Assembly: GCF_030651745.1 (NCBI RefSeq)
Contig: NZ_JAUSCC010000073.1
Coordinates: 1-64,000 of the forward strand
Length of the DNA: 64,000 nucleotides
Direction: 5' to 3'
Source: Methylophaga sp.
GTDB taxonomy: Bacteria > Pseudomonadota > Gammaproteobacteria > Nitrosococcales > Methylophagaceae
Both the position numbers and the translations under genes were made by a program. Below the pieces are notes generated by a model that worked only from the letters and a program-made list of their open reading frames with translations, made no database searches and was not told the DNA's origin. Shown piece by piece: positions 36,805 through 45,972 of this stretch (positions are counted from its first letter, which is position 1; every line of letters begins with the position of its first letter).

Positions 36805-39800
36805 ATGTCAGTCGGTGAAAATTTAGGCATCTCCGGTCGTATTGCCCGCCAGTTTCAGAACAATGCCATCACCCCTTTGCTAGCGTTAATGGCTGTTTTG
36901 ATGGGCTTGTTTGCGATCATGATGACACCCAGAGAAGAAGAGCCACAGATTGATGTGACCTTTGCCAACGTCGTGATTGCCTTTCCCGGAGCCAGTGCTG
37001 AAGAAGTTGAAAATCTGATCGCCATTCCGGCTCAGCAAGTGCTGAGTGAGTTAAATGGGGTAGAGCATCTGTTTGCCGTATCCAAACCCGGCATCGCTGT
37101 GATTACAGTGCAGTTCGAGGTTGGTGAACAGCGCAATGATGCAATTGTGCGATTGTATAACCAAATTTATTCCAATAATGACTGGCTGCCGACCCAACTG
37201 GGAGTTGCACAACCTATTATCAAACCTATGGGTATTGATGATGTGCCTATTGTCAGTTTGACCCTATGGTCAGAAAACCCTGAGATCGATGCCTACCAAT
37301 TACAGCAGGTTTCCCATTCTTTGGAGACGGAACTGAAACGACTTACCGGGACTCGGGATATTTATACCATCGGTGGTAGTGGACACGTAGTACGTATTGA
37401 ACTCGATCCCATAGCCATGGCGGCATATCAGGTGGATCCCTTGCGTTTGAAAACTGCACTGCAACAGGCCAGCCATTCGGCTGAAGCAGGTATTGTCATT
37501 CAGCAGGATCAAGCCAGTTCGGTCCAAGCAGGTGAATTTCTCAGTAATGTAGAAACAGTCGAACAACTGGTTATTACTGTTCATCAGGGAAAACCGGTTT
37601 ATCTGAAACAAATCGCCACTATTCAGCAGGGTGCTGCTCAGACAAAGCAATTCAGCTGGATAGGATTTGGTGCAGCGAACCAGCAAACGGCTAAACAACA
37701 TTACCCCTCAGTGACACTGGCTATTGCCAAACAACCGGGCACCAATGCGGTGGATATCGCTGATGCAGTGTTGCAGAGAGTGGCGGAGTTATCATCCGTA
37801 ATGATTCCTGCAGAGGTCAATGTCACGGTCACCCGCAACTATGGCCAAACGGCTGACGATAAAGCACAAACACTGATCCACAAACTGATATTTGTGACTT
37901 TGGCTGTGGTCGTTCTGGTCTGGCTTGCATTGGGATGGCGTGAGGCAATCATCGTCGGCATTGCCGTGGTGATTACCCTGATGCTGACCTTGTTTGCTTC
38001 CTGGGTGTGGGGATTTACCTTAAATCGGGTTTCGTTATTTGCCTTGATATTTGCCATTGGCATTCTGGTCGATGATGCCATTGTGGTGGTGGAAAATATT
38101 CATCGCCATTTGCAGACTGGCCAGAAAACATTTGCTGAAGCGATACCCCTGGCCGTTGATGAAGTTGGCAGTCCAACAATTATGGCCACCCTGGCAGTGA
38201 TTGCTGCTTTATTACCGATGGCTTTTGTCAGTGGTTTGATGGGACCTTATATGAGTCCTATTCCAATCAATGCCAGTATCGGTATGTTGTTGTCATTACT
38301 GGTGGCGTTTATGTTGACGCCGTGGCTGGTGATGAAGATTTTACCGGCAGCTGGTACACATCAAACAGAAACAAAGAACAACCATCTAGCTGAAAAAATA
38401 CTCAGCCCGTTTATTCGCTCATCCAACGGCAAGCGCTGGCGACAGGGACTGTTGATCAGTCTATTGGCGTTAATAGTGTTATCTGTTGGTCTGGCGGTGG
38501 TCAAACTGGTGGTGCTTAAGATGCTGCCGTTTGACAACAAATCGGAATTTCAGCTGGTAATTGATTTACCCGAAGGCTCACCAGTCGAACGGACTGCTGC
38601 GGCCGTGCAGGAATTTACGCAAGTATTAAACAGCTTACCGGAAATGCTCAATTATCAAGCCTATGTTGGTAGCGCTGGTCCGATGACCTTTAATGGCCTG
38701 GTGCGTCAATACTATTTACGTAAAGCATCTCATCTGGCGGATATTCAGGTGAATTTGCTCGACAAAAAAGACCGCAACAGAAGTAGTCACGAAATTGCCA
38801 GTACTATTCGTCCGGCATTGCAAGAGGTGGCGCAACGTTGGGATGCATCGTTAAAAGTGGTTGAGTTGCCACCAGGACCACCGGTACAGGCGCCGATCGT
38901 GGCGGAAATCTATGCCGCGGATTTTGCCATGCAGCAGGATTTTGCTCGGCAACTAAAGCAGATATTTACCAACACCGCGGGGGTGGTGGACATTGATAGC
39001 ACGCTTGAAGCCGATATGCCACGCTGGTTAATGCGTATTGATCGTGAAAAAGCCGCTTTGTTGGGCATCAGTCAGCAGCAAATCGTCGAAGTTAGCCGTA
39101 TTTTGTTATCAGGTGAGGATGTTGCTTATCTGCATAATAACAGCGTGAAATATCCGGTACCGCTACGGCTGCAATTTCCGATCGCTTCGCAGCGTGATTT
39201 AACCGATTTATTACAGTTACCTATCACTAGCGCTGATTCTGCCAACAACATTCCGCTCGGTGAATTGGTCAGTCTGGAAAAAACCGCCCATCAACAAACC
39301 CGTTACCAAAAAGATCTGTTGCCGGTTGTCTATGTCACTGCAGATATGGCAGGGGATTTGGATAGCCCGCTTTATGGCATGTTTGATGTTGTTTTTCAGC
39401 TCTTGGAGCAGCAGGTTCCACAAAGCTTTATTCAGCAACCGGATTTACCATTGCAGCCAACGGTAAAGTGGGATGGTGAATGGCAGGTCACTTATGAAAC
39501 CTTTCGCGATATGGGGGCGGCCTATGCGGTCGGCATCGTATTGATCTATTTATTACTGGTGGCGCAGTTCAAATCGTATCTGTTGCCATTGGTGATCATG
39601 GTACCAATTCCACTGACCATTATTGGTGTGATGCCGGGCCATGCTTTGCTGGGCGCGCAGTTTACGGCAACTTCTATGATAGGCATGATCGCCATGGCCG
39701 GCATTATTGTGCGGAATTCGATTTTATTGGTGGATTTTATTCATCAGGCACTGGAACAGGGTATGAGCATACAAGACTCTGTTATTGAAGCGGTGGCGGT

Positions 39801-39984
39801 GCGTGCTAAACCGATTATGCTGACGGCCGCGGCCGCTATTCTTGGGGCCATATTTATTCTTGATGATCCGATTTTTAACGGTCTGGCTGTCGCTTTGTTG
39901 TTTGGTATTCTGGTATCGACAATACTGACATTAGTGGTGATACCTGTATTGTTTTATAGCCTGTATCGACACAGATATCAGTAA
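36805..39984 (+). CDS. RND family efflux permease
   Basis: 1059-residue inner membrane pump. Seen: the N-terminal helix with PLLALMAVLMGLFAIMMTPREEEPQ, the porter segments, the TM4 proton-relay region (FALIFAIGILVDDAIVVVENIHRHL, two adjacent Asp), and the C-terminal repeat (GIVLIYLLLVAQFKSY and AMAGIIVRNSILLVDFIHQAL). Two large periplasmic domains sit between TM1-2 and TM7-8. The sequence belongs to the HAE3/multidrug-like group rather than to the metal CusA type; the substrate is unknown. Confidence 0.94.
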   Translation: MSVGENLGISGRIARQFQNNAITPLLALMAVLMGLFAIMMTPREEEPQIDVTFANVVIAFPGASAEEVENLIAIPAQQVLSELNGVEHLFAVSKPGIAVITVQFEVGEQRNDAIVRLYNQIYSNNDWLPTQLGVAQPIIKPMGIDDVPIVSLTLWSENPEIDAYQLQQVSHSLETELKRLTGTRDIYTIGGSGHVVRIELDPIAMAAYQVDPLRLKTALQQASHSAEAGIVIQQDQASSVQAGEFLSNVETVEQLVITVHQGKPVYLKQIATIQQGAAQTKQFSWIGFGAANQQTAKQHYPSVTLAIAKQPGTNAVDIADAVLQRVAELSSVMIPAEVNVTVTRNYGQTADDKAQTLIHKLIFVTLAVVVLVWLALGWREAIIVGIAVVITLMLTLFASWVWGFTLNRVSLFALIFAIGILVDDAIVVVENIHRHLQTGQKTFAEAIPLAVDEVGSPTIMATLAVIAALLPMAFVSGLMGPYMSPIPINASIGMLLSLLVAFMLTPWLVMKILPAAGTHQTETKNNHLAEKILSPFIRSSNGKRWRQGLLISLLALIVLSVGLAVVKLVVLKMLPFDNKSEFQLVIDLPEGSPVERTAAAVQEFTQVLNSLPEMLNYQAYVGSAGPMTFNGLVRQYYLRKASHLADIQVNLLDKKDRNRSSHEIASTIRPALQEVAQRWDASLKVVELPPGPPVQAPIVAEIYAADFAMQQDFARQLKQIFTNTAGVVDIDSTLEADMPRWLMRIDREKAALLGISQQQIVEVSRILLSGEDVAYLHNNSVKYPVPLRLQFPIASQRDLTDLLQLPITSADSANNIPLGELVSLEKTAHQQTRYQKDLLPVVYVTADMAGDLDSPLYGMFDVVFQLLEQQVPQSFIQQPDLPLQPTVKWDGEWQVTYETFRDMGAAYAVGIVLIYLLLVAQFKSYLLPLVIMVPIPLTIIGVMPGHALLGAQFTATSMIGMIAMAGIIVRNSILLVDFIHQALEQGMSIQDSVIEAVAVRAKPIMLTAAAAILGAIFILDDPIFNGLAVALLFGILVSTILTLVVIPVLFYSLYRHRYQ

Positions 39985-40581
39985 TTAAAGCTGTTTGCTG
40001 TTACGCAGCTCTTCTGCCTGACGATTTAAGGTGTGTTTTACCAGGATATTACGATCCGTTTCACTCATATGGGTAAACGCCATACGCAAATAGAAGCTTC
40101 TGCCTTGAATGCTTTGCATTAACTGGTCGCAGGCAATCACTTTGGCAATCGCACGGATATGCAAACCGCCGGGCAGCAACTGCATTCTGACTTCCATGGC
40201 AGAACGAGCAGGAAATGCACTATCTGTCATTAATGCCAAACCACCGGCACTGAGATTCACTTCGGTTGCCGATTCCGGATTGAGCGGGGTATGTAACAAC
40301 TGTACGTTTTGGGCCAGCAAGTTGACTTTTTCATCCAGCATTCGCAATGCTCTGGCGACATCTCTATCGCTATGACCAATTTGATCAACCAAATGATTAA
40401 AGCTTTTTTGAATGGACGACATTTGCTGCGTTAATTGGCCTGTTTCAGGGGTGGCATCGATAATCGCGTCCCCGATTTGCTCAGCTTCATCGTCACTGAG
40501 CGGAATAACAGACATGACCAGACGATCATTTATACGAAAGAATGCCCGGCGATCGGCACCTGAAACGGTTGAGTCATTCAT
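39985..40581 (-). CDS. PilZ-domain c-di-GMP-binding protein with long helical insert
   Basis: 198 residues. The ATG at 40581 follows AGGAAG; the open frame runs to 40623. Seen: RxxxR at residues 12-16 (RAFFR) and NLSAGG at 109-114 (NxSxxG), both needed for c-di-GMP binding. They are about 92 residues apart rather than the usual 20-30, with a helical stretch (about 35-97) of heptad look between them. This recalls tetrameric PilZ proteins that hold long helices. Ends directly against the RND permease stop. Confidence 0.85.
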   Translation of the reverse strand: MNDSTVSGADRRAFFRINDRLVMSVIPLSDDEAEQIGDAIIDATPETGQLTQQMSSIQKSFNHLVDQIGHSDRDVARALRMLDEKVNLLAQNVQLLHTPLNPESATEVNLSAGGLALMTDSAFPARSAMEVRMQLLPGGLHIRAIAKVIACDQLMQSIQGRSFYLRMAFTHMSETDRNILVKHTLNRQAEELRNSKQL

Positions 40582-40663
40582 CTTTTGTCTTCCTGTCTGA
40601 TCATGATTCTTGCTTTGAATCATTGAAATGGCTGAATCTTAGTGCTTATATAGCCCAAAATAT

Positions 40664-40697
40664 AAGCGTCACGCAAAGAAAACTCTGCGTGACGCTT
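40664..40697 (-). terminator. terminator-like hairpin after phoH
   Basis: A perfect 12-bp inverted repeat, AAGCGTCACGCA and TGCGTGACGCTT, with a 10-base loop. It lies 20 bp after the phoH-like stop on the minus strand, before the PilZ gene. The tail is T-containing (ATATTTTGG on the minus strand) but not a strict run. Confidence 0.7.
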
Positions 40698-40716
40698 GTT
40701 TGAATACTGCAACAGA

Positions 40717-42126
40717 TTACAAGTTTTCTGAAGCAAAGTCAGCCAGACGTGAACGTTCACCACGCATCAGGGTGATATGACCACTATGCGGCCAGTTTTT
40801 GAAATGATCGACCACATAGGTCAAACCGGAAGTGGTTTCACTTAAATACGGCGTATCAATCTGTGAAATATTGCCCAGACAGACAATCTTGGTTCCCGGA
40901 CCTGCACGGGTAATCAGGGTTTTCATCTGTTTAGAGGTTAAGTTCTGTGCTTCATCAATAATGATAAAACGGTTAAGGAAGGTACGGCCGCGCATAAAAT
41001 TCAGTGAACGGATTTTGATCCAGCGCTGCAGTAAGTCATTGGTGGCTTGTCGGCCCCAGTCACCGCCATCGGTTTTGTTGAGCACTTCGAGGTTATCCAT
41101 TAATGCGCCCATCCACGGCGTCATTTTTTCTTCTTCGGTGCCCGGTAGGAAACCAATATCTTCACCCACCGGAACGGTGACGCGCGTCATGATAATTTCA
41201 CCGTAACGCTTGTGTTCGATACATTGGGTTAAGGCAGCAGCTAATGTTAACAAGGTTTTACCGGTACCAGCCTGACCCAGCAAGGTAACAAAATCGATTT
41301 CCGGATCCATTAACAGGTTCAAAGCAAAATTCTGTTCACGATTACGCGCGGTAATGCCCCACACAGAATGGTTTTCACGCCGATAATCATGAATCAGCTC
41401 GATATCAGCGGTCGTTTCATTACTGTTACGCACCACGGCTTCAATAGCGCGTTCTTCACCTGGAGAATAAATCAGCTGGTTCGGGTACCAGTCTTTAACC
41501 ACTTCACCTTCAACCTGATAGAAAGTGCGACCATCTTCGGTCCATGATTCAAGACGGTTCAAGTCTTCCCAGAAGTCGGCCTTGAGTTCGCTGGAACCGC
41601 GATATAGCAGATCCACATCATCAAGCACTTTATCGTTGTAATAATCTTCGGCGCAGATGCCTAACACGGTGGCTTTAATACGCAGATTAATATCTTTGGA
41701 AACCAGAATAACGTTGGTATCGACTTGAGCCTGTTGCAGGTTGATAGCAACAGCAAGAATGGCATTATCAGCTATTTGCCCGGGTAATTCTTTGGGTAAC
41801 TCACCGGCCATTTGCCGGGTTTGGAAAAATAAACGACCACTGGCTTGGGGTACATCACTGTTGATAACACTTGGTAGTGGAATACCCGAATTAATCGCAT
41901 CGTTATCTGCGGCTTGTTCTAATAAATCATCGAGAAAACGACTGACCTGGCGCACATTGCGTGATACCTCGGATAAGCCTTTTTTACCTTTATCGAGTTC
42001 TTCCAAAACCACCATTGGCAGGAATATATCGTGTTCATCAAAGCGGAAGAGAGCGGTGGGGTCGTGCATCAGCACATTGGTATCGAGCACAAACAGACGT
42101 TTTGTCGCGTCGGGTCGTTTAATCAT
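40717..42126 (-). CDS. PhoH-family ATPase with N-terminal PIN domain (YlaK/PhoH2 type)
   Basis: 469 residues. Seen: a PIN-type ribonuclease domain (LFVLDTNVLMHDPTALFRF at 11-29, and VSKDINLRIKA), then an ATPase domain with Walker A LGQAGTGKTLL (near residue 283), FIIIDEAQNL as Walker B, and CLGNISQIDTPY. PhoH2 proteins combine RNA helicase and RNase activity. It is divergent from the MscS-like gene, with a 339-bp gap. Confidence 0.93.
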   Translation of the reverse strand: MIKRPDATKRLFVLDTNVLMHDPTALFRFDEHDIFLPMVVLEELDKGKKGLSEVSRNVRQVSRFLDDLLEQAADNDAINSGIPLPSVINSDVPQASGRLFFQTRQMAGELPKELPGQIADNAILAVAINLQQAQVDTNVILVSKDINLRIKATVLGICAEDYYNDKVLDDVDLLYRGSSELKADFWEDLNRLESWTEDGRTFYQVEGEVVKDWYPNQLIYSPGEERAIEAVVRNSNETTADIELIHDYRRENHSVWGITARNREQNFALNLLMDPEIDFVTLLGQAGTGKTLLTLAAALTQCIEHKRYGEIIMTRVTVPVGEDIGFLPGTEEEKMTPWMGALMDNLEVLNKTDGGDWGRQATNDLLQRWIKIRSLNFMRGRTFLNRFIIIDEAQNLTSKQMKTLITRAGPGTKIVCLGNISQIDTPYLSETTSGLTYVVDHFKNWPHSGHITLMRGERSRLADFASENL

Positions 42127-42465
42127 TCGGAGTAGATCCTCTTGTTGGATTGACGTGCCTGTGATTGATTATGATCGAAGAACACGCGTCTGCAAAGGGT
42201 ACTGGCGGCTTTTCTTGAGCCAAATTAAATAGGTCATTGAATCGGAAATAAATAATTCCGATTAATGCTCAGTTTCAGGTTGTTTTGGTTGGATAGATAA
42301 GCTGCAACACAGAATTATCTGGTAAACAGCGCGGGGCTAATTCATTGCGCTTATGTTTTTGATGACAGGGATGTCTATGACCCAATCGCATAAACTTGAC
42401 GATGTATGAACAGGTGTACCATTGCAAATTAATTGGCAATCCTTTTACAAAAACAGGCTGTTTAA
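42127..42465. other. divergent intergenic region with an inverted repeat
   Basis: 339 bases between phoH-like (minus) and the MscS-like gene (plus), with no coding sequence. It contains a perfect inverted repeat at 42240-42263: AATCGGAA, 8 bases, TTCCGATT. It could be an operator or a small hairpin. No other structure was seen. Confidence 0.5.
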
Positions 42466-43365
42466 ATGAACGAAAAACTCGGAATTTCTCAGGAAACCTT
42501 GGCATTTTTTCTGCCGATCATCAGCTTATTCGGCAGCTCTTTTATTTTGCTGATAGTGGTGTTGGTCTTAAATTCTCTGGCTTCACGGTTCATTCGCCGG
42601 ACAGTGGATGCCACCGAATTACGCCGTAAATGGTTGGTACAGACTCGTAACGGCATAATTTTGATATTCATTCTCGGCTTGGTATTAATCTGGGGGGAAG
42701 AGCTGCGAACCCTGGCCTTATCGGTTGTGGCGATTGCCGTAGCGTTTGTGGTGGCTACCAAAGAGCTGATTTTGTGTGTAACCGGCTCATTATTGAAAAC
42801 CGGCGCGGGTTCATTTGATATCGGTGATCGAATTCAAATCAAGGATTTTCGTGGTGATGTTATCGATCAAACCTTATTGGCGACCACGATTTTGGAAGTA
42901 GGCCCCGGCAAATTGACACATCAGCGCACCGGTCGTATGGCGGTGATCCCCAATGCATTGTTTGTCTCCGAGCCGGTAATTAATGAAAGTTACACCCGGC
43001 AATATGTGTTGCATGTATTTACCGTGCCCTTTAAACGCACAGACAAATGGCAGGCAGCACAACAAGCTTTATTAGTCGCTGCTGCCAAACATTGTCAGCC
43101 CTATCTTGAAAATGCCCGACTTTATATGCAGAGACTCAGTGATGAGCGGGGGCTGGATGCCAGTTCAGTTGATCCCCGGGTAAGCATTCAAGTACCTAGC
43201 GCGGCTGAAATTCATCTTGTGGTGCGTTTCCCTGTGCGTGCATCTCAACGCAGTTATATTGAACAGCTGATTCTCTCGGAAGTGTTTACTGAGGATTTTT
43301 CAGGTAAAAGCAAAAGTGCCGAGGAGGAAGCTGAAGAAGAGGAAGAAGAAAAAACAAAAGTATAA
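42466..43365 (+). CDS. MscS-like mechanosensitive channel family protein
   Basis: 299 residues with three helices at the N-terminus (about 12-40, 65-82, 85-110), then the MscS beta domain (GDRIQIKDFRGDVIDQTLLATTILEVG, and AVIPNALFVSEPVINES) and a C-terminal alpha/beta part. The pore helix lacks the perfect Gly/Ala pattern of E. coli MscS. The last 20 residues are an acidic run (EEEAEEEEEEK). Role: probably osmotic release or a sensor of membrane tension. Confidence 0.85.
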   Translation: MNEKLGISQETLAFFLPIISLFGSSFILLIVVLVLNSLASRFIRRTVDATELRRKWLVQTRNGIILIFILGLVLIWGEELRTLALSVVAIAVAFVVATKELILCVTGSLLKTGAGSFDIGDRIQIKDFRGDVIDQTLLATTILEVGPGKLTHQRTGRMAVIPNALFVSEPVINESYTRQYVLHVFTVPFKRTDKWQAAQQALLVAAAKHCQPYLENARLYMQRLSDERGLDASSVDPRVSIQVPSAAEIHLVVRFPVRASQRSYIEQLILSEVFTEDFSGKSKSAEEEAEEEEEEKTKV

Positions 43366-43512
43366 CGAAAGGCCTGCCGGATAAACGTTTAAGGTATTGT
43401 TTTAAAAGTGATTAAGGTTTAATGTCGCAACTGATGCCATGCGCAGATAGTGTGATGTGAATGTTGAACCGAACGCTATTCTGCTGGATAAAACGACCGA
43501 CGGAGTACGCTG

Positions 43513-44553
43513 ATGACAAAGCGGATAGTGGTTTGTGCAGACGGTACCTGGAATAGACCGGAAAAAGATCTGGCAAAAGATTTCCCCACCAATGTGCTGC
43601 GAATGGCACGTTCGATTGACCCGCGAGGGTCTGATGGCATTACACAACAGGTATTCTACGACTGGGGTATCGGCTCTTATTATGAGCAAGTGTTGGGTGG
43701 TGCGACCGGTAAAGGGCTGAATAAAAACATCATGGACGATTACCGTTATATCGTTCAGAACTATCAACCGGGTGATGAGATTTTTCTGTTTGGCTTTAGC
43801 CGTGGCGCCTACACTGTTCGTAGTTTAAGTGGTTTGATATACAACTGCGGCATTCTAAAACGGCCTGATGCCAGACTAATTGAAGAGGCATTCGAGCATT
43901 ACAAAAAACCTGGCTACAGCTACGCACCGGATGGCGAAAAGTCGATTGCTTTTCGGGATGCGCATTCACATAAAAGTCGGAATATTAAATTTGTTGGTGT
44001 ATGGGATACCGTTGGAGCATTAGGCATTCCCATTTCGTTTCTAGGTTTACTGGATAGAAAAGACGAATTTTACGATACCAAGATTGGCCCCAATGTCGAT
44101 ATTGCTCGTCATGCAATGGCAATAGATGAGGTGCGTTCGGATTTTGAACCGACTATTTGGGAGCCTCGTGAAAAGCTGGATCTTAAACAAGTCTGGTTTG
44201 TCGGCGTGCATAGTAATATTGGTGGCAGTTATGCACCGGATAAAGAAACCGGTGGTCTGTTATCGGATATTCCTCTGCAATGGATGATGCAACAGGCCGC
44301 AGAAGCAGGGCTGGTATTGGAACCGCATCTTAAAAGCAGTTTAAATGGTCGTTATGATGCGACTCTGCATAACTCTCGTAAACATATTTACCGATCGAAA
44401 AGGCCTCTGTTCAGACCCATCGATCATCACAAAGGCGATATTTTGATACATCGATCAGTGAAACAGCGCTGGGATGATGATAAAGATTATCGACCCAAAA
44501 ATCTGGTCGATTTTTTAGAGAAAAATGCTGGCTGGACTGAGTTAGTTACCTAA
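43513..44553 (+). CDS. DUF2235 alpha/beta-hydrolase
   Basis: 346 residues. Seen: an N-terminal KRIVVCADGTWNRPEKDLAK (DGTxNxxxx) motif, the nucleophile elbow FGFSRGAYTVRSLSG (GFSRGA), FVGVWDTVGALGIP with the Asp, and WFVGVHSNIGGSY with the His. This is the fold of the T6SS Tle1 phospholipases, but no vgrG, immunity or other T6SS gene is nearby, and there is no signal peptide. Role unknown. Confidence 0.87.
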   Translation: MTKRIVVCADGTWNRPEKDLAKDFPTNVLRMARSIDPRGSDGITQQVFYDWGIGSYYEQVLGGATGKGLNKNIMDDYRYIVQNYQPGDEIFLFGFSRGAYTVRSLSGLIYNCGILKRPDARLIEEAFEHYKKPGYSYAPDGEKSIAFRDAHSHKSRNIKFVGVWDTVGALGIPISFLGLLDRKDEFYDTKIGPNVDIARHAMAIDEVRSDFEPTIWEPREKLDLKQVWFVGVHSNIGGSYAPDKETGGLLSDIPLQWMMQQAAEAGLVLEPHLKSSLNGRYDATLHNSRKHIYRSKRPLFRPIDHHKGDILIHRSVKQRWDDDKDYRPKNLVDFLEKNAGWTELVT

Positions 44554-44570
44554 CCTTACCACCCTGACGA

Positions 44571-44828
44571 TTATTCCTGATATTTGGGTTTGTCAGTATT
44601 GTCGTCTTCGTCGGTGGTTTTATCATCATCAACGGTATGATCGGTCACCGCCGTGCCTGCACCGGATTGATCGCCGGTTTGAGACTCTTCCACGGTTATG
44701 GATTTTTTGCCATCTGTGCTATCAATTTCGATTTGTTTACCTTCAACATCATCTCCGGCAAATGTCGGGCTTAAAAAACTCAGAGAAAACATAGCGGCGA
44801 GAAATATTTTGCTAACTAGCGTTTGCAT
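44571..44828 (-). CDS. small acidic secreted protein, unknown
   Basis: 85 residues: a signal peptide (MQTLVSKIFLAAMFSLSFLSPTFA, then G) and a low-complexity tail rich in Asp, Glu and Thr (TVDDDKTTDEDDNTDKPKYQE). No family recognised. It follows the DUF2235 gene on the opposite strand. Confidence 0.6.
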   Translation of the reverse strand: MQTLVSKIFLAAMFSLSFLSPTFAGDDVEGKQIEIDSTDGKKSITVEESQTGDQSGAGTAVTDHTVDDDKTTDEDDNTDKPKYQE

Positions 44829-45005
44829 TATTTACTTCCTTATCAAATATTGTCGGGGTGATCTGTCATCAGGCGCAGTTGAGTTACAACACTACTTTTA
44901 ATTCATAATCTGTTTAAGTGCGTTAACTTTAGTTAATCAGCGTTATAAAACTCAGGCACGATAACACCCTACATAGTTCACTTTTATTCAGGAAGGATTC
45001 ACCAG

Positions 45006-45959
45006 TTGACACGCTTAGTCTTGGAAAAAAATCAGCTGTTTATTTACCTGGCGGCCGTGAGCTCAGGTTTGATTCTGGGGATTTTGAATCCGCAACTGGG
45101 TAGCCGTTTGGAAATCATGGTATGGCCATTATTAGGATTCTTATTGTATTCGACGTTTACTCAGGTTCCGTTAACTCACCTGCGAGAAGCGTTTTATAAA
45201 CCTAAATTAGTGTTGGCGGCGATAGCGGGAAATTTTGTATTAATTCCTCTTGCTGTTGCTTGTCTGCTGTTATTGGCTCCCAACGATCCGGCGGTACGAT
45301 TGGGAATTTTATTAGTGTTATTAGTGCCATGTACCGATTGGTTTATTACCTTTACCCAGTTGGGTGGCGGTGATACCAAACAGGCAATTGCGTTTGCTCC
45401 AATAAGTCTTTTATTACAAATTCTGTTGTTGCCTCTCTATCTGTGGATGTTTTTGGGTAATGAATTTCAATTAAGTCTGGCTCATGGCGGGATGATTTGG
45501 GCATTCGTCGGGTTAATTATCGTGCCATTGGTATTGGCATTTCTGACACAGAAATGCTCAGCAAACCAGCCAAAGGGTGAGCAGCTGATAAATATTCTGG
45601 CATGGTTTCCAGTGCTGTTACTGGCCATAGTGATGTTTATTATTGCAAGCTCACAAGTCACTATCGTGTTGGATTCAGGAACGCTGCTGTTCCATTTATT
45701 GCTGATTTTTGTGCTGTTTTTGCTGGTGGCTGCTGTTATAGCCAAGTTTTTATCGAAGTTGATTCAACTGTCATCGCAACAAGGCAGGGTATTGGCATTC
45801 AGCTTTGGTACCCGAAATTCATTTGTGATGTTACCCATTGCGCTGGCACTGCCAGCTGCTTATGAGCTGGCAGTGGTGGTGATTGTGTTCCAGTCGTTAG
45901 TCGAGTTAATCGGCATGATGGTGTTTTTGTGGTGGGTGCCGAAGCAGCTTTTTCGCTAA
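45006..45959 (+). CDS. ACR3/bile-acid symporter-like transporter
   Basis: 317 residues with ten hydrophobic segments. Seen: GILNPQLGSRL, PLLGFLLYSTFTQVPL, VLLVPCTDWFITFTQLGGGDTKQA (the PCT motif, with Cys, as in ACR3 arsenite carriers) and SFGTRNSFVMLPIALALP near the C-terminus. It is shorter than typical ACR3 (about 350-400), and no arsR or arsC is next to it, so arsenite export is only a possibility. TTG start at 45006 after AGGAAGGA. Confidence 0.75.
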   Translation: MTRLVLEKNQLFIYLAAVSSGLILGILNPQLGSRLEIMVWPLLGFLLYSTFTQVPLTHLREAFYKPKLVLAAIAGNFVLIPLAVACLLLLAPNDPAVRLGILLVLLVPCTDWFITFTQLGGGDTKQAIAFAPISLLLQILLLPLYLWMFLGNEFQLSLAHGGMIWAFVGLIIVPLVLAFLTQKCSANQPKGEQLINILAWFPVLLLAIVMFIIASSQVTIVLDSGTLLFHLLLIFVLFLLVAAVIAKFLSKLIQLSSQQGRVLAFSFGTRNSFVMLPIALALPAAYELAVVVIVFQSLVELIGMMVFLWWVPKQLFR

Positions 45960-45972
45960 AACCGGCCTTGCG

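Noticed and set aside
43513..44828. T6SS effector-immunity pair (DUF2235 gene plus small secreted protein)
   Set aside because: The small gene is on the opposite strand and of low complexity, and no VgrG, PAAR or other T6SS gene is near.
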